From NCBI GenBank assembly GCA_963930645.1, contig OZ005649.1:42820275-42884274 (forward strand): DNA of 64,000 nucleotides, given 5' to 3'. This DNA comes from Salticus scenicus. Taxonomy: Eukaryota; Arthropoda; Arachnida; Araneae; Salticidae. Each line of letters opens with the position of its first letter. The stretch's first letter is position 1. The notes below the pieces were generated by a model. That model was not told the origin of the DNA. It saw only the letters and a list, made by a program, of their open reading frames with translations, and made no database searches. A program made the translations under genes and the position numbers. Shown in pieces: positions 55,268-64,000 of the stretch.

Positions 55268-57714
55268 TCTATATTAATAAAATCAGAGTTTTGTCTGTAA
55301 ATTTGTCGGAATCGAAAAATTTTGCGATATCTTCACGTTTCACACCCCATGAAAGCCGAAAATGACTTCAGAAAATTTTGCCTGTGTGTGTGTGTGTGTG
55401 TGTCATCGTGTCCGTATGTCGCTTTTTTTGTCCGGGCATCACTTGAAAACGGCTGGGCGGAATTCAACGACGCTTGGCAGGAATTTAGGTCTTCACCCGA
55501 CTTAAAATTATATCTATCAACTTTTCAGAAATTCCCCCCCACGTTCCCCCCTGGGGGGTAAAAGACTAAAACACGTTTGTCCGGGCATCACTCGAGAACG
55601 GCTGGACGGAATTCAACGGCGCTTGGCAGAAACTCAGATCTTCACCCAACTTAAAATTATATCTATAGAAATTTTCAAAATTATGAATAGTCTTTAAATT
55701 ATGGGTAAAAAACGCCTACGCATGCGCCATAAATATTTTTTCACTAAAACGCTTTGCATGGAAAAATTAAATATAAAAATAAATTTTTTAAGTTAAAGAC
55801 TTTTTTATTCGCGTGATTCGGACTACAAATTATGAAAAGATTGAAATGAAGTGTTGCCATCTAAGTTTCATACTTTAGTTAATTAAAAAAAATCTAATTG
55901 CCATATCGAAAAACTGTTTACACCCCAGGATTCGGAAAAATCACCCCTTTCATTTGGTACTGAATTTGTAACGATAGGTCTGATACTTCTAATTTATTTT
56001 TCCCTTTTTACGTTTTTCCGTTGCCACTTAAATTTCATACTTTAGTTATTTTTAAAAACTCTAATTGTCGCATCGAAAAACTGTTTGCATCTCTGGATTC
56101 AGAAAAATCGCCCCTTTCATTTGGTATCAAATTTATAAATATAGGTCTGATATTTCTAATTTATTTTACCCTTTTCCGTTTTTAACCCAGATTCGGTAAA
56201 AGGTTTTATATTTATATATAGGCATTTATATATATTTTTATTTTCCTACAAAAGTTGTGATTTTTTTTTTTCAATGAGGAATTTGCACGTGCATAAATAT
56301 TTTCATAGAGATATTTTGCATTAATTTAATATTTATATTTAATTAAGCAGCCCTTTTATTTCCTGCAGTAAAACAAAATTTTTTGTTGTTATTATGTACC
56401 TTATGAGGTTTTTTTTATGTTCTCCCCTTAATTGTAAATTATTATACTTTGGATTTTATTAAGATTTTTTATTTTTATTTTGTAAATACCAGAAACGTGT
56501 TTTTATTTTATTTTATTTATTTATTTATTTCGTGTATGGAACAGCTTTAGTATTGGATCCCTTTGGCAAAATTTGAAATTCGGAACCGAAGTTGCTCGGA
56601 CGTTTCTCGCCAAGATCTTTAATTGCACAATTGAGATAGCCAATTCAGTTCATCGCGAAAATGGCTTAAAATATTTAAAGTCACCAAAGGTTTCCCATAC
56701 TAAAGCTGTGCGTTTTGTATTTATTTATTTATAATATTTTCTATTAAAGACTTCTGTGGTCACGAAATTTGGTGAATAAATTGTTTGTTTGCATCCGGCA
56801 CTTATTGTAACTCGATTTCACGAAATTCGAAATCCCCCCCCCCCTTCTCGGAGTCGGAGGGCAATAAACGGTATAACTTCAGTATAGCCCCACAGCTGAA
56901 TTTGGCAATTTTTCTTTGGCACCGTTTTGAAGGATAACGATGTCGTTCTGGACTGTTTGCTATATAATATGGCAGCCTAATATGTTGTTTATTTTGGATT
57001 TATGATGTTATGATTTTATGTTTTATGATTTATGATTTAGATTATGATTTTATCATTTATCATATATGATTTATGATTTTTAGATTTATAATTTAGCCAT
57101 AATCGCCAAATATCGTTGTGGGGTTATACTGAAGTCGTTCCCAATAAACATGTGTAAAACATGTTTTTCCGTTTGAATTCGCTTTTAATTATCTTAGAAT
57201 GGCGAATTTTGGTGTGCGGATATTGATTAAGTGTACGCATTATGTACATTAGTGGGATTTTGCAAAACTTCGAACTCACCCGCTGAGGAAGGGGAAGTAA
57301 GAAGTGGGTAAGTTGTGCCGAAGGCAGTGGGGACCCAGACAGGATTTTGATTAAGTGTACGCATTACGTACATTAGTGTGATTTTTCAAAACTTCGAACT
57401 CAAGCGCTGAGGAAGGGGAAGTAAGAAGTGGGTAAGTTCTGCCGAAGGCAGTGGGGACCCAGACTGGATATTGATTAAGTGTACGCATTATGTACATTAG
57501 TGTGATTTTGCAAAACTTCGAACTCACCCGCTGAGGAAGAGGGAAGTAAGAAGTGGGTAAGTTGTGCCGGAAGACAGTGGAGACCTAGACTCCTCACTTT
57601 GCGAGCGAGAAAACCTCTACCATTCACAGCGAGAACTTAGGTTATTAATAAAGATATGGGATTTTGACAACTCATTTAAGTTTAATGTCCAGCGAAGCGG
57701 GCAAAGCCTGCTAG
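55268..57714 (+). mobile_element. Non-autonomous Helitron, 2.45 kb
   Basis: Starts TCTATATTAATAAAATCAGA after an AAT run. It ends with a small hairpin (GCGGGC-AAA-GCCTGC) and CTAG at 57711-57714, followed by T. It is thus inserted between A and T with no target duplication. Internal duplications: a block with GTCCGGGCATCACT at 55431 and 55580; an adjoining pair of ~170-bp units from 55853 and 56030 (TTTCATACTTTAGTT, TCGAAAAACTGTTT, CCCTTTCATTTGGTA); and three 124-bp units at 57217-57590. It shares TTGGATCCCTTTGGCAAAAT near 56553 with the Helitron at 39857-41051. No Rep or helicase domain. The 79-codon frame at 55322 is not supported. Confidence 0.85.
57217..57590. repeat. Three 124-bp direct repeats near Helitron 3' end
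   Basis: TTGATTAAGTGTACGCATTA starts near 57223, 57347 and 57471. Each unit continues with AACTTCGAACTCA, GAGGAAG, GAAGTAAGAAGTGGGTAAGT and CAGTGG-GACC. Units are over 90% alike by eye, so the amplification is recent relative to the rest of the element. Confidence 0.9.
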
Positions 57715-58259
57715 TAATAATAATAATAATAAAATTTTTCTAAAATTTTTTATATAGTTTCGTTTTTTATACATATAAGTTTGTGTATTTATTCAATATA
57801 GCGAGTTTCATTTTTATGATCATCCCCGCATAAATTACATTAAAAGCTAGAATTATAAAAATCGTTTTTCATATCTTCTGTATCATTTACAATTTAAAAA
57901 TTACTATGAATTTGCATTAAGTTACTATCGTACATTAAGTTATTTTAAATTTATCATCGCACAAAAAAAAAAAAAAAAACAGTATGCTGTGTTTATTTTA
58001 AAACATTCCCCTGTATTATTCTATATAACTATGTCTCCTACAATTTAACATGTACAAAAATTTAATTAACATACCTTAACACGATACAGTTTTTACACAT
58101 GCAGTTTTCGGAAATTTTAATCAATATATGTTGAGGTATAACCATACACAAAATCTCAGAAAGTGAAAAAAGGCTGTGCTATCTGTAGCTCGATAAACAC
58201 TGAAATTGGATCAGAATATACATATATATATACATTTAATATAAAATTTGTTTCCGATA
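57715..58259. other. AT-rich, no gene seen
   Basis: AAT repeats lie directly after the Helitron, as before it, so it landed in an AAT microsatellite. No gene. Confidence 0.55.
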
Positions 58260-58890
58260 CCTTTTTGGTGAAAACACTAGAAAATGAGATATAGCCTATC
58301 ATTAAACGTTAAATTTTGCAGCATATCAGCATCACCTGTCGTGTGATATGCATCCCTGTGATAAACATAATGTCCGTCAGTCGTGTGATATGCGTAATGT
58401 CCATTTAACACAACAAGTGTGATGCGTATACGTATAATAGAAGCTGAGATAAACGAGTTCGATTGATGATATATAAAAATAAAATCTGTAAAGATAAATT
58501 TGGGAACACATCGGCTGCCACCTGACAGCCAAGATGTAGCCAAACTGACTTTTTATTTTGTTATGGCTATCGTAGAAATGAAGTTTGATGCGCTTGTAGA
58601 AACTGAGGTATAGCCTTCATTTTAATGGGGGGAAATTGCAGCACATCAGTGTTACCTGTTTGATAATGTACCTCAAAATCTAACAGGCAACGTTTTAAGT
58701 TAAGGTTCAATCAAATCTAAAATTTATACTGAATACCATCCATTGATTTGTAAGATACAGCTTCCATAATATTTTGTCAAAACGCAGGCATACACAGAGA
58801 GGGAGATAAACGGATATTTTATAAAAAAATGGTCAAATAATGTTTCGGACGCCTCAAAACCTGCCAGCCTGCTGAAAAGCGAAAGTTAAA
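58260..58890. repeat. Two-copy degenerate tandem repeat, about 325 bp
   Basis: GAGATATAGCC...AAATTTTGCAGCATATCAGC (58287) and GAGGTATAGCC...GAAATTGCAGCACATCAGTG (58606) start matching tracts. Both continue to GAGATAAACG near 58448 and 58801. The 88-codon minus-strand frame here has no signature. A shorter duplication (CGTGTGATATGC) is nested at 58339 and 58383. Confidence 0.55.
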
Positions 58891-59339
58891 AATCTTCACG
58901 TCATCTCTTATTAAATGTTCTTCGTATTTTTTGTTTAAATTTTATTATTAATGTCTTCCGTATAATTATTTAGTTCCATAATATCCTTTCCATAAAAATC
59001 CATTTCCATTATTTCATTCCACCAATCATTGTTAATTAAGCGTTGTCTTCTTCGTGTTTTTTGTATATATATATATACAACCCCTGGCAAAAAGTATCCG
59101 ATCACTGAAAGATGTGTCTAAGATACGTTACTATAAAAGGCTATTTTTCTAAAAATTTATTACATTTTTTAAAATAAAGTTTTTTATTACAAAAGTATCT
59201 TACTTTGTGACATGATAAAAAATAATACCATAAATTGCAATTAATTTTTACAATACAGAGGAAAATTAATATAAAGTATTCAAAGAAAAAAATGTCCGAT
59301 CATCACATAACCGGGAAAAAATATTCGATAAATTTCAAT

Positions 59340-60374
59340 TTAAAACTTGGTTGGTCCTCCTTTTGCTCTAATAACTGCCTTTAAACGGCGGGGCATGGAT
59401 TCAACAACCTTTTCACATAAATGTGATGGAATTTCCTTCCAGCTTTCCTTGATGGCTAGACGAAGTGCATTCATATTGGTCGGTCTTCTCTTTTCTATAT
59501 TATTTTTCCAAACATTCCAAATATTTTCGATCGGATTAAGATCAGGACTATTTGCAGGCCAGTTCAGAGTCTTTATTGGAGAATTTCCGTTTTTATTTAA
59601 GAAATCCTTGACCCGTTTACCTCTATGGCAGGACGCATTATCATCTTGAAATAGGAAATCGGAGGAGTCACCAAACGCTTCCTCGATGCTAGGTATCAAA
59701 TAATGCTCTAAAATGTTAACATATACTTCTGAATTGATTGTTTGCAACACTATACACAATTTACCAACTCCTTGAGATGTCATGCAACTCCACACCATAA
59801 ATGAAGGCTGATATTTAGCTTTAGTTTTTAGGCAATCTTCTTTGAACTTTTCATCAGCTCTCCTCCACACAAAGATTCCAGGGTTATCCCCAGTTCCTAG
59901 ACAAACACGAGATTCGTCACTGAAAATAACCTTCTTCCAATCATCAGAAGACCAGCATTTGTATTTCTTGCACCATTGAAGACGATTTTTCTTGTGTTTC
60001 TTAGTCATATATGGCTTGGTTTTGGCTTTGCAGAAGTGATATCCTTTATTATTTAAACGATTTCGCACTGTACGTGCACATACCTTTACTCCATACTTTG
60101 ACCACTCGGCATTCAGTTGTTTAGACGTACACCTTCGCATAGATTTGGCAAGATCAACTAATTTCCTGTCTTGTCTACTTGATGTTACTCGTGGTCGACC
60201 GCTTCGAGGCAGATTTCTTACATCATTTCTTAAGCGATATTTCTTCCAAATTTCGCAAACAGTACTTTGAGCACATCCAAATGTCTTAGCAACCTTTCTT
60301 TGGGAAATTCCGCTTTTTAAGCGTTTAACAATCAAAAGTTTTACATCATTAGATAATTCTCTCTTTCGAGCCAT
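59340..60374 (-). CDS. Tc1/mariner-superfamily transposase
   Basis: A 344-residue DDE transposase that would bind the element's inverted ends, cut both strands and reinsert at TA in the nucleus. Residues 1-50 hold the first helix-turn-helix (ISQRKVAKTFGCAQSTV) and 63-115 the second. Between them RSGRPRV (57-63) is the GRPR-type AT-hook. A basic stretch (KKHKKNR, 125-131) may serve nuclear import. Catalytic residues are D153 (FSDES), D245 (QDDNASCH) and E283 (PDLNPIENIW). Thirty-seven residues separate the second Asp from Glu, giving DD37E rather than the usual Tc1 DD34E. The C-terminus MPRRLKAVIRAKGGPT is typical and the length is normal. The start ATG has A at -3 and G at +4. AATAAA-type signals lie downstream (TTTATT on plus at 59156 and 59183). 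The gene is intact, and nothing suggests recruitment by the host. Confidence 0.95.
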   Translation of the reverse strand: MARKRELSNDVKLLIVKRLKSGISQRKVAKTFGCAQSTVCEIWKKYRLRNDVRNLPRSGRPRVTSSRQDRKLVDLAKSMRRCTSKQLNAEWSKYGVKVCARTVRNRLNNKGYHFCKAKTKPYMTKKHKKNRLQWCKKYKCWSSDDWKKVIFSDESRVCLGTGDNPGIFVWRRADEKFKEDCLKTKAKYQPSFMVWSCMTSQGVGKLCIVLQTINSEVYVNILEHYLIPSIEEAFGDSSDFLFQDDNASCHRGKRVKDFLNKNGNSPIKTLNWPANSPDLNPIENIWNVWKNNIEKRRPTNMNALRLAIKESWKEIPSHLCEKVVESMPRRLKAVIRAKGGPTKF

Positions 60375-60424
60375 ACTTCAGCAGATGCGAAACTAACTTG
60401 TAACTTTCAAACTACAATTTGACC

Positions 60425-60431
60425 TTTTATA
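60425..60431 (-). promoter_or_regulatory. TATA box of the Tc1-type transposase gene
   Basis: TATAAAA on the minus strand lies 51 bases upstream of the ATG. Transcription starting 25-30 bases downstream would leave a 5' leader of about 20-25 bases. The role is inferred from position. Confidence 0.5.
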
Positions 60432-60828
60432 CCGTCTTCTTCGAACTTGAACGCATGCGCCGAGTAAAAAAAATTTGCATATATCATTTAACTGTGTTGC
60501 TTTTGTTTGCGATCAAATACTTTTTTCTCCACACAATGATGATCGGAAATATTTTTCCTTTGTGATTCAACGTATTTTCTCGTGTAAACTCTTAACTGAT
60601 ATTGTAATTTCTATTACTATTTAATAGAATTTGACAAAATTAGTCATATTTTACAAAAGCATACTCATAGGTTTGAAAAAAGTTTGAATTTGTGAAAAAA
60701 TAACCTTATGTTTTAACGTATCATAAGCACTGTTTTCGGTGATCGGATACTTTTTGCCAGGGGTTGTATATATATATTAATCGCATAAATTCTGACAGTA
60801 AAGATAAATGTCCTAAATTTTGCGTGTA

Positions 60829-61041
60829 CAGTCGGTAACAAAAGTGTCCGAACACTAGCAAAAATTCCTGTGTAAAAAAAGTAGAGTTAATACTGTTTTG
60901 TTAAATAAATACGTGTTGAATCATCTCCTTAGTCAGTTTAAGAACATGATTCGACAAGGATTTATTTAACAAAACAGTATTAACTCTACCTTTTTCATAT
61001 AGGAATTTTTGCTAGTGTTCGGACACTTTTGTTACCGACTG
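60829..61041. mobile_element. TA-target palindromic MITE, 213 bp, copy 2
   Basis: CAGTCGGTAACAAAAGTG and its complement form the ends. TA flanks are at 60827-60828 and 61042-61043. It has the same length and layout as 31674-31886 and differs by scattered substitutions, including in the arms (TAGAGTTAATACTG versus TACACGTCATACGG). It lies only 62 bp from the intact Tc1, but their ends differ, so that transposase is unlikely to be its source. Confidence 0.9.
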
Positions 61042-61679
61042 TATAACTTGCATTTACGACTAGTCTTCATCATCCGATTTAAATGCGATATCAAATTATT
61101 GCGAGAATAGTTGATCTTTTGATGCGATAGGGTTACTAAGACAAATAAAAAATAGTACTACACTCCTACTCAAAAGTTTAGCAAGAATTGCAATCTATCA
61201 GTTTTTTCTTTTTTTTCTTTTTCTTTTTAAACTTATTTGTCGATAAAATGATTTCAAACATTGGGTATTTAAAGAACTGGGTCTTCCTCAAGTTTTTTAG
61301 TGAAGATTGGTATAATGTTTAGGGGGCTGGTAAAAAATTTATCAAAATAATGTTTGTGATCACCCTGTATCATTAAATTAATGAAATGATCTGTCACTTT
61401 AGGATATGTATTTATATACTCAGTACAATTTGTGGATGAATTTATGTGACGATAAGATGTTAAAAAATTATCATAGGTACATAAATTTATTTTATTTTTG
61501 GTAAAATAAAAGCTAACAGTAATTTGGTTAGATAATTACCACTCAAAAATGAATTTGAGTTTATAAATATGTTATTTATATAATTGGTGTCGCTCTAAAA
61601 AGAAACATATGAAATTATTTAACATAATTTATATAACGATTTTTCAACAATTTTTCTTTCTGAATTTTCAGATATTATC
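61042..61679. other. AT-rich, no gene seen
   Basis: CT-rich run near 61200-61228. No supported feature. Confidence 0.5.
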
Positions 61680-61930
61680 AAAAATTGGTACATTTATTAG
61701 TCAGGATAAAATGTAGCTAACGACGTATTTTTTGTTCAATCGAATAATTGGTTAAAAACTTTTCAAATAAAAGCCACATTTTAACTTTAAAAATATTAAA
61801 AAGAAAAAACAAATATGCCAAAAATAAATAAATACATAAATAAATATTTTTTTTATGTCTAAAAAAAATGAATGTGCAAATATTTTTTTATATAATAATA
61901 ACAATAATAATAAAAAAAATAAAATAAAAA

Positions 61931-61966
<36 letters not shown>

Positions 61967-62085
61967 TGTTAAAGAGAAAAAACATCTTCAGTGTACAGCC
62001 CCTTGGCAAAATTTGAAATTTTGCACTTAAGTAGCTCAGACGTTTTTCACCAAGATCTTTACTTACGCAATTGTAATAGGGAAAA
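61680..62085 (+). mobile_element. Helitron-family fragment
   Basis: AAAATTGGTACA...AGTCAGGATAAAATGTAGCT (61680) and CCCCTTGGCAAAATTTGAAA, GTAGCTCAGACGTTTTTCAC (61998-62060) match the 5' and middle parts of 39857-41051 and 55268-57714 in order. Helitron ends were not found. A GA microsatellite (61934-61962) and A runs interrupt it. Confidence 0.6.
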
Positions 62086-64000
62086 AAAAAAAAAAAAAAA
62101 AAAAACTGGTAGCCGGAAAGAATTTCCGGTAGCCAGTAAAAAATACATCCCTGCCGTCTTTATTTTATTTTATTTATTTTTTCAATTTTGAAATTTATTT
62201 GAGTATAGAAGTTAAAATTCTGTGTATGAAAATCAAATACTAACTGAAAGTGGATTATACATAAGGAAACTCCTGTTTAAATTTCACATCCTGAAACTGG
62301 TTTTATTATTTCTTTTAAATCAATTCGGCACATCATTATACTGGCGCAATGGTTCAGCACCAGGTCGCAAAGCGAGCAAACTAGAACAGTACAAACTGCA
62401 TCAATTCAACACCAAGTTGTTAAACATGCACAATTGAACGTAGTGTAAGTTCCCCATTGGTATATCGATTCAACAAAGTGCTTCAATTCAACACAACGGT
62501 GTGCATAACACGCGTAGGTAGCCATGATTTACTGTTTTCCTTCTACTTGTTTCTCACACAAATTGATATGAACTGCACTGCAGTTTGGCATAGGTTTTTG
62601 TATTCAAATCTGGACCCAATAGTTTTACGAAAACATGAATTTTTTTTTTTTTTACGTTCAGTTTTCTTTGAAAACATAGTCGCCAGCTAAAACGAATTGG
62701 TCGCCCATGGGGTCCAGGCGACCGTATTCCATGAGCCCTGATGACCGTCATTTTAACTTATCGCCAAAATGATAACACACATTCAAAAGCTGCCAACGAA
62801 CTCGTATGCTAAAGCTATACCCAAGAAATTTTAAGGAATGACTATAGTAACCGAAGCTAGGGAATGAAACGCAGTTACTGCATGCCTTTATACGGAAGGA
62901 TAAATTGAAGTAAGTCCTAAATTAAATACTGTTATGTGCAGAATTTTATATCTATTGTTTAAAAAACAAAAATAATCTCAGTTTATATATATATATATAT
63001 ATATAATGAATAATTTAATTCCTTTACAACACTCAGCAAATGAAAGAAAGATGAAAATACCAACAATGAAATTTGAAATCAGATGTATTACGTATAAAGT
63101 TATTATCACGATTATAATTTAATTAAAGTACACTGAGAAGTAAAAGCATGTTATATTACTTACGCAGAGGAGATATGACACACATAACACTTAAGCCTAA
63201 CAATGAGATAATTTGCAGAATCCATTAAACCAGTAAATACAGGCAACACATAATATAAATTGAAAGAAATTAACCAAAAGAAACTGTTGAAAGAAAAGAG
63301 AATTCATGAAGTGAAAAAAGAGAGTTATAAATGCTGAAAGCCAGAAAAGATCTCATCAGGAAACTAGCATTTCTGTCAGCTGCAATGCAAGATTTCTGAT
63401 TGTTGTATAGCTATTTCAGCAATATACACCACTAGTTTCTATCTTGCATAAAAAATAGAAATATAAAAAAAAAAATTAGCTTATACAGTAATTCAACCAG
63501 AATTGATAAAAGTAATACTTAAAATTGAGAAGTCCATATGTAAACCTAGTCCAAATCGAATAAGTAGAAATAAACCGGGCGGTTGCCAAAACGAACAAAC
63601 TGAAAAGAAATGATTAAAAGTAAAGAATCGATTAATCGAAATAGTTTCTGAAATGAAATAAATGAAAGCATGAAGTGATAATTATTGTTTTTAAAATTTA
63701 AAAGCTTAAAAGCACAAATAAAAAGATGTGTTCTAGAGGGAAATTTAAGTTTAATGTTAATCAATAGATTTTCACTTTAGAGCATACGTTCCGACACAAC
63801 GTAAGCCAGCGCCATCGAACGTGAAAGAAATGAGTTACTATTAAGTGATTTTAGAAATTGTACGATTGGACGTTCAATTTACATGAGTGTAATTTGTATT
63901 CTTAAGCAAACAGATCAAAAGGCCAACAAGTGATGATAAAGTCATTATGATGAGGTTATTGGTGAATTATTTTAATTTTAAAATTATAAAAATTATTATT
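62086..64000. other. AT-rich 1.9-kb stretch, no gene seen
   Basis: Begins with an A run (62082-62104). (AT)n is at about 62984-63006. Frames of 60-77 codons have no signature. A short inverted pair, GCCGGAAAGAATTTCCGG, is at 62113-62130. Confidence 0.5.

Larger units (their letters stand above)
59078..60766 (-). mobile_element. Intact Tc1-type transposon, 1.69 kb
   Basis: Perfect 28-bp inverted ends start CAACCCCTGGCAAAAAGTAT and stop at GATCAC. They are flanked by TA inside TATATATA stretches on both sides (59076-59077 and 60767-60768). One uninterrupted transposase gene fills the centre. Untranslated parts are about 390 bp (5') and 260 bp (3'). Perfect ends, intact flanks and open frame indicate a recent insertion that may still be active. 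No other copy of these ends was seen in the window. Confidence 0.95.

Noticed and set aside
59347..59649. 100-codon plus-strand frame
   Set aside because: Antisense shadow of the transposase gene.

Overview
The window is 64 kb of strongly AT-rich eukaryotic nuclear DNA. It is packed with decayed transposable elements, microsatellites (mainly AAT/ATT and AT), long poly-A/T runs and degenerate tandem repeats. No host protein-coding gene, rRNA gene or intact tRNA gene can be supported. The element mix (Tc1/mariner, Tigger-like, hAT, TTAA-target, Helitron, tRNA-derived SINEs, a Jockey-type gag and a non-LTR zinc-knuckle tail) fits an arthropod. The Tc1 and LINE fragments resemble families I remember as common in spiders, so an arachnid, probably a spider, is my best guess. 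That guess rests on recall, not on a search.

Layout. 0-13 kb: short foldback MITEs with 6-bp target duplications (480-684, 8483-8684, 8822-9014, 9843-9981), a mariner fragment (4570-4761), a 1.2-kb foldback (5160-6345), two copies of an unnamed ~1-kb repeat called 'family A' here, and LINE fragments. 13-25 kb: a ~140-bp satellite split by a Tigger-like element, a decayed Tc1 (17930-19200), a SINE, a MITE and a ~950-bp foldback. 28-32 kb: a two-unit tandem repeat, one unit split by a 2.76-kb hAT that itself carries a TTAA-type MITE, the other by a 213-bp TA-type MITE. 33-36 kb: a ~173-bp satellite, then a Tc3-like element with doubled terminal repeats. 36.8-43 kb: two tail-to-tail family A copies, one with a 40-bp palindromic insertion flanked by an 8-bp duplication, then a Helitron, a MITE and a hAT-like insertion. 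45.6-48.3 kb: a SINE next to a C-rich minisatellite with a two-unit higher-order period. 49-55 kb: tRNA-derived SINEs including a head-to-head fusion, a mariner palindrome with a 48-codon ORF, and another SINE. 55.3-57.7 kb: a complete non-autonomous Helitron. 59.1-60.8 kb: an intact Tc1-type transposon.

The only convincing intact gene is the 344-residue Tc1-type transposase at 59340-60374 on the minus strand. It lies between perfect 28-bp terminal inverted repeats and TA duplications and has a TATA box just upstream. It is the one element here that looks autonomous and recent; most others are dead copies or non-autonomous derivatives. Because several elements landed inside repeats that also occur uninterrupted in the window, the window carries its own empty sites, which fix insertion boundaries and relative ages. 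I found no sign of a new multi-gene system. The most unusual items are the 40-bp micro-insertion, the minisatellite with its higher-order period, the doubled-terminal-repeat Tc3-like element and the mariner palindrome ORF.
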